A DNA stretch of 38,297 nt, taken from positions 1 to 38,297 of the forward strand of contig DJWC01000127.1 of NCBI GenBank assembly GCA_002441445.1, written 5' to 3'. The notes beneath the pieces were generated by a model. It saw nothing but the letters and a program-made list of their open reading frames with translations. It made no database searches and was not told the DNA's origin. Shown piece after piece: positions 15,120 through 23,360 of this stretch. Numbering within the stretch: the stretch's first letter is position 1; every line of letters starts with the position of its first letter. Source of the DNA: Pusillimonas sp. UBA6240 (GTDB lineage Bacteria; Pseudomonadota; Gammaproteobacteria; Burkholderiales; Burkholderiaceae_B). Made by a program: the position numbers and the translations under genes.

Positions 15120-16109
15120 TTAGCCCTCGCGCCCGCCCTGTCTTTGGCCCGTGCCCGCCATGCCCTGGCCATGCCTGCGCCGCACCAGGTAAACCGGCCG
15201 ATTTTTTACTTCGCCGAAAATGCGCGAGATATATTCGCCAAGGACCCCGACGGATATCAATTGCACGCCGGCAAAGAACAGCACCACGGTGATGAGCGTG
15301 GCCCATCCGCGCACCGGATCCCCATACAGAAAATGAGTAATCACGATGAACAGCCCATAAGCGAAGGAAAGCAGCGAAAGGCAGACGCCCAGCACGCTCA
15401 GCACTCTTAAAGGCCAGGTGGTGAAGGCCGTGATACCGTCCACGGCGAAGCGGAACAGCTTGAAGGGCTTGAATGTGGACTTGCCATGCAGGCGTTCGGG
15501 CGGCGAATACAAAATGGGCTCGGACTTGAATCCCACCCAGGCGAACAAGCCCTTCATGAAACGATTGCGTTCGGGCAGCATCAGCAGCGCATCGACCACC
15601 GCGCGGTCCATCAAGCGGAAATCGCCGGCGTTCTCCGGCACTTTCAAGCCGCTGGTCGTGCGCATCAGGCGATAGAACAGGCGAGTGCCCCAGCGCTTGA
15701 ATGCGGACTCGTCTTTGCGCGACGCACGCACCGCATAGACCATTTCCACGCCTTCCCGCCAGCGGGCGAACATTTTCGGGATGAGCGCCGGAGGGTGCTG
15801 CAAGTCCGCATCCATGCAGACCACCGCTTGCCCGCCCGCCACATCGAGCCCCGCGGTCAGGGCGGCTTCTTTGCCGAAGTTGCGGGAAAGCTGCAGATAG
15901 ACGATGCCGGGATATTTTTCCGTCCAGGCCGTCATGGCTTCGGCCGTACCATCGGTGCTGCCATCGTCGACCACTATGATTTCGTATGTCGAGACAAGGG
16001 GCTTCAGCACGGCAATGAGCGCCGGCAGCAAAACATCCAGATTGGCCTTTTCGTTAAAGCTTGGGATGATGCAACTGAGCGTGGCTTGCGATAAGCTGGG
16101 AGTGGGCAT
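15120..16109 (-). CDS. lgmA: ArnC-like undecaprenyl-phosphate glycosyltransferase (GT2), LgmA-like
   Basis: This GT2-family membrane-anchored enzyme transfers a nucleotide-sugar (GlcNAc in the LgmA model) to undecaprenyl phosphate. The GT2 domain comprises CIIPSFNEKANL, IIVVDDGSTDGT and the metal-binding CMDADLQHPP, followed by two C-terminal transmembrane helices (about 230-250 and 262-290). The QLSRNFGKEAALTAGLD and AGDFRLMDRAVVDALL blocks are typical of ArnC/DPM-like proteins. The start chosen is the ATG at 16109; an upstream in-frame TTG at 16139 is possible. It is the first gene of the minus-strand lgm group and is followed by lgmB after 83 bp. Confidence 0.88.
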   Translation of the reverse strand: MPTPSLSQATLSCIIPSFNEKANLDVLLPALIAVLKPLVSTYEIIVVDDGSTDGTAEAMTAWTEKYPGIVYLQLSRNFGKEAALTAGLDVAGGQAVVCMDADLQHPPALIPKMFARWREGVEMVYAVRASRKDESAFKRWGTRLFYRLMRTTSGLKVPENAGDFRLMDRAVVDALLMLPERNRFMKGLFAWVGFKSEPILYSPPERLHGKSTFKPFKLFRFAVDGITAFTTWPLRVLSVLGVCLSLLSFAYGLFIVITHFLYGDPVRGWATLITVVLFFAGVQLISVGVLGEYISRIFGEVKNRPVYLVRRRHGQGMAGTGQRQGGREG

Positions 16110-16260
16110 GTCTGGTGGACGACCGCCGCGAAGGATCAAGGGGCGAGCGGACGAGGGACTTGTACAATACGTGACAATTTCAAATATTAGCTTAAAAAAT
16201 CATGGCCGTCAGTCCCTCTCAGGGTTTCGCCGCCGCAGCTGTCTTATTTTAGCCCCTCTT

Positions 16261-16301
16261 GGCGGAGCCGAATGCCGGCGGGGCCAAATGCCGGCGGAGC
16301 C
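16261..16301. repeat. Three short GC-rich direct repeats
   Basis: GGCGGAGCC (16261-16269), GGCGGGGCC (16277-16285) and GGCGGAGCC (16293-16301) recur with an exact 16-bp period; the last two share the longer core AATGCCGGCGGRGCC. No function is apparent. Confidence 0.7.
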
Positions 16302-16400
16302 GGCCGGACGCTGGCCGGACCGTACTCCGCGGGCGCATTCCAAGGCGCGGCGCCCTGCGCCGGCAGGTGAACGCCATTGACGGCCACGGCTGTTTTCTAT

Positions 16401-16423
16401 AAGATTACTTTTTAATATATCTT
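16401..16423 (+). promoter_or_regulatory. NsrR-like operator
   Basis: A 23-bp element with outer arms AAGAT and ATCTT and inner TTT/AAT blocks matches the 11-1-11 layout of the known NsrR consensus (AAGATGCATTT and its inverse). It ends 15 bp before the hemoglobin start codon, so a bound repressor would cover the promoter or the start region. The nsrR-like gene is third in the same gene set, which suggests autoregulation. The two halves are not fully symmetric in their centres. Confidence 0.7.
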
Positions 16424-16438
16424 TAAATTCAGGGCCCC

Positions 16439-16843
16439 ATGTCTCGCGACGATCTTTGCACCGAAGAAGAAATCACCACACTGGTTCATGGCTTTTATGA
16501 TCGGGTCCGCGCGGACGCCATGCTGGGGCCGGTTTTCGATGCCCATATCGATGATTGGGACAGGCATCTGGCCATTATGGTCCGTTTCTGGTCTTCTTTG
16601 CTATTGGGTTCGGGCACATACAGCGGCACGCCCATGCCCAAGCATGTGGCCCTGCCCGGTTTGAACGCACAGATGTTCCAGCAATGGCTGGCCCTGTTTC
16701 ACGACACCACCCAAGAGCTGCCCAATCGGCCTTTCGCCGAGCGCGCCGAGGAATTCGCCCAGCGCATTGCCCGCAGTCTCTGGTTCGGCTACCAAATGAA
16801 CCACGAGCCGAACCGCATGCCGACGGAGATTCTTCATGGCTGA
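16439..16843 (+). CDS. Group III truncated hemoglobin
   Basis: This single-domain 2/2 hemoglobin of 134 residues has the usual group III length. LCTEEEITTLVHGFYDRVRADAMLGPVFDAHIDDWDRHLAIMVRFWSSLLLG covers helices A-E, and the proximal heme His lies in PMPKHVALPGLN, followed by MFQQWLALF. In related bacteria such globins take part in nitric oxide or oxygen handling under microaerobic or nitrosative stress. AGGG lies 4-5 nt upstream of the ATG. It overlaps the nnrS start by 8 nt and has an NsrR-like site immediately upstream, so NO-responsive expression is the best reading. Confidence 0.92.
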   Translation: MSRDDLCTEEEITTLVHGFYDRVRADAMLGPVFDAHIDDWDRHLAIMVRFWSSLLLGSGTYSGTPMPKHVALPGLNAQMFQQWLALFHDTTQELPNRPFAERAEEFAQRIARSLWFGYQMNHEPNRMPTEILHG

Positions 16844-18086
16844 GCTATTGCAAATTCAGGAAGCGCGTGAAAAACCGGCCGACAGTCCCAATATGCGCGA
16901 CTTCCTCAGCCTGGGGTTTCGCCCCTTGTACATCGCCGGCTGCGGCTGGGCGCTGATTTCGCTGTTGATCTGGATCTTCATCCCCCAACTGATCGGCCAT
17001 CCCCTGTCGGCGGTGGCCTGGCACGCCCATGAAATGCTGTGGGGCTTCATCGCCACCATCGCCGTCGCCTTTCTGCTTACGGCCAGCGCCACCTGGACCG
17101 GCTTCAATCCCCTGAAGGGCTATGGCCTGGCCGGCATTTGCGTGCTGTGGATCATTGCGCGGGCCGGCTACCTGGTCGGGGGAGAAACAGGATTCCATAT
17201 CGCCTGCGCCAGCGAGGCGGCATTCTTCGCCATCAGCGCCGTCTGCCTGATGCGCGTCATGATCAAGGGCCGCAGCCGCCGCAATTACGGCGTCCCGCTG
17301 CTCGTCCTGGGCCTGGGCGTCGCCAACGTGCTGTATCTTCGGGCGGCGCTGGCCGGCGACTATCTATTGCTGATGCAGCGTTTCGACCTGGGCCTGGTGT
17401 GCATGGCGGTGATCGCCCTGCTGATCGCCCGCCGTGTCATCCCGTTTTTCGCCATGCGCATGGTGCCCGGCCTGGAAATTCCCATGCAGACCCGCAATGG
17501 CCAAGTCCAATTGACGATCAGCGTGCTCGCCATCGCCGCCGGCGTGGCCGGCCTGCCCGTCGTCATGGCGGTGGGCCTGGCCGCGGCCGGCATCCTGAGC
17601 CTGTGGCAGCTCGCCCTTTGGAAGCCCGCGGCCGTATTGCACAAGCCCATGCTCTGGATACTGTACCTGGGCTACGGCGCCATGGGGGTAGGCCTGCTCT
17701 TCGCGGCCTGGCATGCCAGCGGGCTGGCCAGCGGCGTGCTGTCGCGCGCCGCCGTGCATGTGCATATCATCGGCATGGGCGGCTTTGCCATATTGATCAT
17801 CGGCATGGTCACGCGCACGGCGCTCGGCCACCTGGGCCGCCCCCTGGCGCTGGACGGCAGCATGCTGCTCAGCTATTACCTGATGGTGGCGGCGGTCGTC
17901 CTGCGCCTGGCCGCCTTGTGGCCCAGCGCCGCCACCGCCACGCTGCTGCAGGCGGCCGCCCTGTGCTGGATCGGCTGCCTGGCGCTGTATCTATGGCGCT
18001 TCGTCCCCATGCTGATACGGCCCCGCTATACGCCGCCGGCGGCGCCCGCCGCACCCCGGGCCGCCGCCGCGCAGACGCAGAAATAG
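16836..18086 (+). CDS. nnrS: NnrS family heme-copper membrane protein
   Basis: NnrS proteins are inner-membrane proteins with about 12 transmembrane helices, linked to protection against nitric oxide. The 416-residue protein is almost entirely hydrophobic helices. It has the family motifs FLSLGFRPLYIAGCGWA, AWHAHEMLWGFI (conserved His-Glu), GFNPLKGY, RVIPFFAMRMVPG and AVHVHIIGMGGFAILIIGMVTRTALGHLGRPL. The C-terminal tail is Pro/Ala-rich. The start at 16836 lies inside the end of the hemoglobin gene (8-nt overlap), pointing to coupled translation. Confidence 0.95.
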   Translation: MAELLQIQEAREKPADSPNMRDFLSLGFRPLYIAGCGWALISLLIWIFIPQLIGHPLSAVAWHAHEMLWGFIATIAVAFLLTASATWTGFNPLKGYGLAGICVLWIIARAGYLVGGETGFHIACASEAAFFAISAVCLMRVMIKGRSRRNYGVPLLVLGLGVANVLYLRAALAGDYLLLMQRFDLGLVCMAVIALLIARRVIPFFAMRMVPGLEIPMQTRNGQVQLTISVLAIAAGVAGLPVVMAVGLAAAGILSLWQLALWKPAAVLHKPMLWILYLGYGAMGVGLLFAAWHASGLASGVLSRAAVHVHIIGMGGFAILIIGMVTRTALGHLGRPLALDGSMLLSYYLMVAAVVLRLAALWPSAATATLLQAAALCWIGCLALYLWRFVPMLIRPRYTPPAAPAAPRAAAAQTQK

Positions 18087-18141
18087 GCGGGCCCATGAAT
18101 ACGGGTTCTGTCTCCATAGCCCGCCGCGCGGAGGCCGACGC

Positions 18142-18612
18142 ATGCGCCTGACCGCCATGACCGACTATGCGATGCGCCTGCTGATGTATGTGGGCTCGCA
18201 CCCGGACCGCCTGTGCACCATTGCGGAAATCGCCCAGGCCTACGGGATTTCCCAGCCGCATCTGATGAAAATCACGCACCGGCTCGCGCAGCAAGGCTGG
18301 CTGGAAACCGTGCGCGGCAAGAATGGCGGCATGCGCCTGGCCCGCGCGCCGCGGGACATCAATCTCGGGGCTGTCGTGCGCGATACGGAAAACGACCTGG
18401 CGCTGGTCGAATGCTTCACGCCCGGCAACACTTGCACGCTGGGCGGGCGCTGCGGCCTGGCGGGCATCATCCATGGGGCGCTGCAGCAGTTCATGGCGCA
18501 TCTCGACCGCTATACGCTGGCGGACATCCTGCCCCCGGCCGATGGGGAGGCCTGCGCCGAACTGCGCTTCGTGGATCCCGCCATCGCCCTGGCCTCGCAA
18601 GACACCGAGTGA
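18142..18612 (+). CDS. nsrR: NO-sensing transcriptional repressor NsrR (Rrf2 family)
   Basis: NsrR is a [4Fe-4S] or [2Fe-2S] cluster repressor that releases DNA when nitric oxide attacks the cluster. The 156-residue protein begins MRLTAMTDYAMRLLMYVG, with a winged helix including ISQPHLMKITHRLAQQGWLETVRGKNGGMRLA. The three cluster cysteines are C91, C98 and C104 (ECFTPGNTC...GGRC), in register with characterised NsrR. GGAGG lies 7 nt before the ATG. It follows nnrS by 55 bp on the same strand, with an NsrR-like site ahead of the hemoglobin gene. Confidence 0.93.
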   Translation: MRLTAMTDYAMRLLMYVGSHPDRLCTIAEIAQAYGISQPHLMKITHRLAQQGWLETVRGKNGGMRLARAPRDINLGAVVRDTENDLALVECFTPGNTCTLGGRCGLAGIIHGALQQFMAHLDRYTLADILPPADGEACAELRFVDPAIALASQDTE

Positions 18613-18738
18613 TAATTCCGTCGGCGGAAAACCAGCACGTCTATCGTCGACGTCAGCCCAAAACCATCGCCGTGGTTGTGGGCGCGTTGCCGGTCCGGAA
18701 TTCCCGGATGCGGCAAGCCGTGGCGCCAGCGCCGGGCC

Positions 18739-19179
18739 TCAGTCCGTAAAACGTTGCAGCAGCGCCATCAGTTGCGGCCGCACCGCGCGCAGCTCTTCCA
18801 GATGCACCGTGGCCAGCATCGCCAGTTTCTTTTCCGCCAAAGGCGTCAGCGCGATGCGCACGCGCCGCCTGTCCGTCGGGTCGCGAAAGCGCTGGACCAG
18901 GCCCATGCGCACCAGACGGTTGATGAGTTCCACCGCGCTGTGATGCCGCAGCAGCATCTGTTCGGCGATGTCCCCCACGCTGGGCGCGGCTTTATAGCTG
19001 AGCGCCTTGATGGCCAGCAAGGCCTGGTGCTGCTGCGGCATCAGGCCGGCCTCGCCGACGGCGCTTGCGCTGAAAGCGGCAAAACGCCTCAAGGCCATGC
19101 GGAATGTGGCCAGGGCTTCGTAGTCGGCCTGGGTGGGGCTGCCGTCCCGGCTCTTGGCAGGATTGTTGTACGAAGTCAT
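18739..19179 (-). CDS. MarR family transcriptional regulator
   Basis: This 146-residue winged-helix protein has the MarR layout. The recognition region is PSVGDIAEQMLLRHHSAVELINRLVRMGLVQRFRDPTDRRRVRIALTPLAEKKL, with the wing D-x-R-D/R-R-R-V pattern clear. MPQQHQALLAIKAL marks helix 2. It lies 23 bp downstream of serA on the same strand and may be co-transcribed with it, although no functional link is obvious. The ligand and targets are unknown. Confidence 0.92.
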   Translation of the reverse strand: MTSYNNPAKSRDGSPTQADYEALATFRMALRRFAAFSASAVGEAGLMPQQHQALLAIKALSYKAAPSVGDIAEQMLLRHHSAVELINRLVRMGLVQRFRDPTDRRRVRIALTPLAEKKLAMLATVHLEELRAVRPQLMALLQRFTD

Positions 19180-19202
19180 GGCCGGCGCCCCGTATCAGCC
19201 CT

Positions 19203-20402
19203 TCATGCCAGATCGCAGCGTATGGTGACCGGATGCGAGCGCAACACCGACATCACCGTATCGTCCACCGTGCCTTCGACGTCCGAGATCACATAGCCGA
19301 CCTGGCCGCGCGTCTGCAACTGCTGGCTGACGATGTTCAAGCCGTGTTCCGCCATCAGGTTGCTGAGCGTGCCCATGGCGCCGGGCAAGTTGCGGTGCAC
19401 GTGCAGGATGCGCGCTTCGCCGGTTTTTTCGACATAAGGGATTTCCGGGAAATTGACCGCCCCCTTGGTCGTGCCGCTCTGCACGAAGCGCAGCAGCTTC
19501 TCCGCCACTTCGCGGCCTATGTTTTCCTGGGATTCCTGCGTGCTGCCGCCTATATGGGGCGTAAGAATGACATTACGCATGCCCCGCAGCGGGCTTGCCA
19601 ATGGTTCGTCCACGCTTTTGGGCTCGACGGGGAAGACATCCAGTGCGGCGCCGGACAAATGGCCCGATTTCAAGGCCGCATGCAAGGCGTCGATATCGAC
19701 CACGGTCCCGCGCGATGCATTGATCAATATGGAGCCCGGTTTCATGGCGGCTATCGCCGCGGCGTCCATGATGTTGTGCGTGGCTTTGCCGCCGGGCACG
19801 TGCAAGGTGACGACGTCGGCCTGCGCCAGCATCTTCTTCAGCGAGGGCACGGCGCGCGCGTTGCCCAGCGGCAGCTTGGCCTCGATGTCGTGAAAAATGA
19901 CCCGCATTCCCGCGGCTTCGGCCAGCGTACCCACTTGCGAACCGATATTCCCATAACCGATGACGCCCAATGTCTTGCCGCGCGCCTCGAACGCGCCTTC
20001 GGCCGTCTTGTCCCAATGGCCCTGATGCACCCGGTCGTTCTTTTCCGGTATGCGGCGCAGCAGCAGAATGGCTTCGCCCAGCACCATTTCGGCCACGGAA
20101 CGGGTGTTCGAAAACGGCGCATTGAAAACGGGTACGCCGCGCAGCATGGCGGCATCCAGATCCACCTGGTTGGTGCCTATGCAGAAGCAGCCGACGGCGC
20201 GCAGTTGCGGCGCGCTGCCGAGCAGGGCGGCGTCGAGATGGGTGCGCGAACGGATGCCTACGAGTTCCGCGCCGCGTAGCGCCTCTCGCAGGGCGTCGGG
20301 CGCAAGCGACGATGCATAGGTGACGACGTCATTCAGGCCGGCAGCCAGAAATACTTCTTTGGCGCTGGGGTGTATGTTTTCAAAAAGGACGATGCGAGTC
20401 AT
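19203..20402 (-). CDS. serA: D-3-phosphoglycerate dehydrogenase SerA with ACT domain
   Basis: SerA oxidises 3-phosphoglycerate to 3-phosphohydroxypyruvate with NAD+, the first step of serine synthesis. The 399 residues are typical of the proteobacterial type. The Rossmann motif GVIGYGNIGSQVG, the catalytic Arg in INASRGTVVD and the His in ILTPHIGGSTQESQENIG are present. The last ~75 residues (ARILHVHRNLPGAMGTLSNLMAEHGLNI) are a serine-binding ACT domain, so feedback inhibition is likely. AT-rich sequence between 20403 and 20465 should carry the promoter. Confidence 0.96.
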   Translation of the reverse strand: MTRIVLFENIHPSAKEVFLAAGLNDVVTYASSLAPDALREALRGAELVGIRSRTHLDAALLGSAPQLRAVGCFCIGTNQVDLDAAMLRGVPVFNAPFSNTRSVAEMVLGEAILLLRRIPEKNDRVHQGHWDKTAEGAFEARGKTLGVIGYGNIGSQVGTLAEAAGMRVIFHDIEAKLPLGNARAVPSLKKMLAQADVVTLHVPGGKATHNIMDAAAIAAMKPGSILINASRGTVVDIDALHAALKSGHLSGAALDVFPVEPKSVDEPLASPLRGMRNVILTPHIGGSTQESQENIGREVAEKLLRFVQSGTTKGAVNFPEIPYVEKTGEARILHVHRNLPGAMGTLSNLMAEHGLNIVSQQLQTRGQVGYVISDVEGTVDDTVMSVLRSHPVTIRCDLA

Positions 20403-20507
20403 TAAATAGGTCCTGCCAAGCGAAAAGAAAAACGATCATTGTGTACTATTTTAGTTCTAAATGACGGCGTGTCCCTTTGGCAGTCCGGGGATTTGGCCAG
20501 CGCCGAC

Positions 20508-20538
20508 CCAAACGCAAAGGGCCCGCGCTGGCGGGCCC
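20508..20538 (-). terminator. Rho-independent terminator of the gamma-glutamyltransferase gene
   Basis: GGGCCCGC and GCGGGCCC (20519-20538) form a perfect 8-bp stem with a 4-nt loop. On the minus strand the stem is followed by TTTGCGTTT, an interrupted U-tract. It lies about 40 bp beyond the ggt stop codon. Confidence 0.75.
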
Positions 20539-20577
20539 CCGGCATAAGCGGCAGGAAGCGGGGCCGGCGCGGCTGGC

Positions 20578-22206
20578 CTAAAAGCCCACCGCCTGGCCGT
20601 CGCGGCGGCCATCGCTGGCGGCGACATAGCCGCGCTCCGGGTCGTCTTCCGACATCCTCCAAATGAATTGGCCGGCGCCGAAATCCATATAGGGATCATA
20701 GACGGACGCCAGCTTGTGGCCCAGGTTTTTCAGGCCGGCCACCGTATCGGGGTTCATGCTGGATTCGAGGTCCACGCTGAAGTCGCGGTTGACTTTCCAG
20801 CGCGGCGCGCAGCAGGCCGCCTGCGGCTGCTGGTCGTAATCGATCATGCGAATGACCGTCTGCAAATGCCCTTGCGGCTGCATGTCGCCGCCCATCACGC
20901 CGAAGCTCATCACAGGCTTGCCGTTGCGGCTCAGGAAGCCCGGAATGATGGTGTGGAAAGGCCTTTTGCCCCCTTCGACCACATTGGGCGATGCGGGATC
21001 CATGGAAAAGCCGACGCCGCGGTTCTGCAGGCTGATGCCGGTGCCCGGCACCACCACCCCTGAGCCGAAGCCCATGTAGTTGGACTGTATGAAGGAAACC
21101 ATCATGCCGCTCTCGTCCGCGGCGGACAAATAAATAGTGCCGCCGGCATGGGGCCTGCCGGCCTCGTGATGCACGGCGCGATCCGGCGTGATCAGCCTGG
21201 CGCGGCTGTCCAGGTAATTGTCGTCCAGCATCTCCATGGGCGTGACCGTCATGCTGCGCGGATCGGACACATAGCGGTAAAGATCGGCGAAGGCGAGCTT
21301 CATGGCTTCTATCTGTATGTGTTGCGACTGCACGGAATCCACCGGCATGTTGCGCAGATCGAAACGCTCGGCGATGCCCAGGGCGATGAGCGCGGCGATG
21401 CCCTGCCCATTGGGCGGTATCTCGTGCAGGGTGTAGCCATGGTAGTCGCGCGAAATGGGCTGCACCCATTCGGGCCGGTAGGCGCGCAGATCGTCCGCCG
21501 TCATCGCGCCGCCGCACTGCTTGCTGAAAGCGGCGATCTTCCCGGCCAGCTCGCCTTCATAGAAGTCGCGCCCGCGGCTTTCCGCAATGCGCCGCAGGGT
21601 ATGAGCGGCCGCCGGCAGGCGGAAGTGCTCGCCGATTTCCGGCGCCCGGCCTTCCGGCATGAAGGCTTCAGCGTAGCCGGGCTGGTCCTTCAGATCCGCG
21701 GCGGCCTTGGCCCATTTGCCGGCGACCACGGGCGGGACGGCGTAGCCGCGCTCGGCGATTTCGATGGCGGGCTCCATCAGGGTATCGAAGGGCAGTTTGC
21801 CGAATTTTTCATGCAAGGCCGCCCAGCCGGCCACCACGCCCGGCACGGTGACGGCATCCCAGCCCCGTATCGGACGCCGGGCCAGGCCATTGGAGTCCGT
21901 GCCGTATTTGCCCTTGAAATAATCCACGCTCCAGGCGGCCGGCGCCACGCCGGATGAATTCAGGCCGTGCAGCTTCTTGCCGTCCCACAATATGGCGAAA
22001 CAGTCTCCGCCCAGCCCGCAGGACACCGGTTCGACGATGGTGATGGCCGCCGCGGCGGCGATGGCCGCATCCACGGCATTGCCACCCTTGAGCAGCATGC
22101 GCAGCCCCGCCTGCGCCGCCAGGGGATGCGATGTGGACACGACATTCCGCGCGAACAGGGGAATCCGTACGGAGGTATAGGGGTTGGCCCAGTTGAAGTT
22201 TTTCAT
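20578..22206 (-). CDS. Gamma-glutamyltransferase family protein
   Basis: This N-terminal-nucleophile hydrolase of 542 residues is normally made as a proenzyme that cleaves itself before the catalytic Thr. That residue is probably Thr357 in GGTIYLSAADESGMMVSFIQSNY, where the family motif T-x-x-x-S lies. The large-subunit start STSHPLAAQAGLRMLLKGGNAVDAAIAAAAAITIVEP and the oxyanion-region block GVGFSMDP...MSFGVMGGDMQPQGHLQ are clear. No signal peptide is visible, so it is probably cytoplasmic, closer to the YwrD-like group than to periplasmic GGT. It is divergent from a LysR regulator. Confidence 0.92.
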   Translation of the reverse strand: MKNFNWANPYTSVRIPLFARNVVSTSHPLAAQAGLRMLLKGGNAVDAAIAAAAAITIVEPVSCGLGGDCFAILWDGKKLHGLNSSGVAPAAWSVDYFKGKYGTDSNGLARRPIRGWDAVTVPGVVAGWAALHEKFGKLPFDTLMEPAIEIAERGYAVPPVVAGKWAKAAADLKDQPGYAEAFMPEGRAPEIGEHFRLPAAAHTLRRIAESRGRDFYEGELAGKIAAFSKQCGGAMTADDLRAYRPEWVQPISRDYHGYTLHEIPPNGQGIAALIALGIAERFDLRNMPVDSVQSQHIQIEAMKLAFADLYRYVSDPRSMTVTPMEMLDDNYLDSRARLITPDRAVHHEAGRPHAGGTIYLSAADESGMMVSFIQSNYMGFGSGVVVPGTGISLQNRGVGFSMDPASPNVVEGGKRPFHTIIPGFLSRNGKPVMSFGVMGGDMQPQGHLQTVIRMIDYDQQPQAACCAPRWKVNRDFSVDLESSMNPDTVAGLKNLGHKLASVYDPYMDFGAGQFIWRMSEDDPERGYVAASDGRRDGQAVGF

Positions 22207-22318
22207 GGTTGCATAAAAGGGATTGAAAAAGCGCTACATGGCGCACCGGCAGGGCGCCAAGGCGGCCCGCCGACACATGGAATTCTGAAACGGCGGCGAT
22301 GCCGCGGCGCCGGCCGCC

Positions 22319-22338
22319 CTGCTGCGCCGGCGCAGCAG
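22319..22338. promoter_or_regulatory. Perfect 20-bp GC palindrome between ggt and the LysR gene
   Basis: CTGCTGCGCC is followed directly by its exact reverse complement GGCGCAGCAG. The site is 112 bp from the ggt start and 86 bp from the LysR start in a divergent intergenic region. It may be an operator or a cruciform; the sequence alone does not say which. Confidence 0.5.
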
Positions 22339-22424
22339 AGCCCGCCAATGCCAAAAGGGCCTAAACTACTATTAAAGCATCATTAAATCAATTTACTTTT
22401 CTAAACCTCTAACAAGTTTTTATT

Positions 22425-23315
22425 ATGAGCTCCATCCGTTTCATGCGCACTTTCGTGGCCATCGCTCGGCTGGGCTCGTTTTCCGAAGCGGCGGAATACG
22501 TGGGCCTGACGCAGGCCGCGGTCAGCCTGCAGATGCGGGCGCTGGAACAGGAGCTCGATCGCGAGCTCTTCGACCGGCACGGCAGGCTGGCGCAACTGAA
22601 CGCGGCGGGGCAGGAAGCCCTGCCGGAAATCAAGAAGCTGCTGGAGCTCTACGACCGCATACGCCTGCCCAAACCCGTCCCCGGCCACTTTACCGGCCAA
22701 TTGACGGTGGGCGCCATCGTATCCAGCATGAGCGTCCTGGCCAAGATCGTGACGCAGCTCAAGAACGAGCACAAAGGGCTGGGCATACGCCTGGTATCGG
22801 GCAAATCCAACGAACTGACGCATAAAGTGGCCAACGGCGACATCGATGCCGCCTTGGTGGTGGGCACGGCGCGGCGGCCGGCGGGCACCAAATGGACTCT
22901 GCTCTACCGTGAACCGCTGCGCATCATCGCCTCGCCCAAAGCCGCGGGCAAGGACACGCGCAGCCTGCTGCTCGGCAACCCCTTCCTGCGCTTCGACCGC
23001 AGCCAGCACACCGGCAGGCAGATCGACCAGGTGCTGCAGAAAATGGGCGTCGCGCCCGAAGACTTCCTGGAGCTCAACGCCATCGAACAACTGATCAGCC
23101 TGGTGCGCCAGGATGTCGGCGTGACCTTGCTGCCGCTGCTGCATTCGCTGACGCCGGACCAGACGGGCGATTTGCGCATACTGCCGCTGCCGGAAGAATT
23201 GGGTGCGCCCACCCGCGATATCGGGATGATCGTGCGGCGCGACAGCATGCAGCATGACATCACGGCGGCCATCTACGATCGCTGCGTGCTCGCGCTCGAG
23301 GGTAGAATGGCGTAA
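22425..23315 (+). CDS. LysR family transcriptional regulator
   Basis: This 296-residue LysR-type regulator has an N-terminal HTH (FMRTFVAIARLGSFSEAAEYVGLTQAAVSLQMRALEQELDRELFDRHG) and a C-terminal effector-binding domain with the NPFLRFDRSQHTGRQIDQVLQ and LISLVRQDVGVTLLPLLHSL blocks. It is divergent from the gamma-glutamyltransferase gene and 45 bp ahead of an MFS transporter gene on the same strand. Control of either neighbour is plausible. The region upstream of its start is strongly AT-rich (22360-22420). Confidence 0.93.
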   Translation: MSSIRFMRTFVAIARLGSFSEAAEYVGLTQAAVSLQMRALEQELDRELFDRHGRLAQLNAAGQEALPEIKKLLELYDRIRLPKPVPGHFTGQLTVGAIVSSMSVLAKIVTQLKNEHKGLGIRLVSGKSNELTHKVANGDIDAALVVGTARRPAGTKWTLLYREPLRIIASPKAAGKDTRSLLLGNPFLRFDRSQHTGRQIDQVLQKMGVAPEDFLELNAIEQLISLVRQDVGVTLLPLLHSLTPDQTGDLRILPLPEELGAPTRDIGMIVRRDSMQHDITAAIYDRCVLALEGRMA

Positions 23316-23360
23316 GCGCACGCCGCAACGGCATGCGGTCCGCGCCCAAGAATAAGGGAG

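Larger units (their letters stand above)
16110..16438. other. Intergenic region between divergent lgmA and hemoglobin genes
   Basis: This 329-bp region has no convincing gene. An AT-rich segment (about 16160-16205) is the likely lgmA promoter region. The middle (16261-16301) holds three copies of GGCGGRGCC at 16-bp spacing and GC-rich CCGG-containing sequence. The right end (16391-16430) is AT-rich and carries the NsrR-like operator. TGGCCGTCA near 16203 recurs inverted as TGACGGCCA near 16379. Confidence 0.6.
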
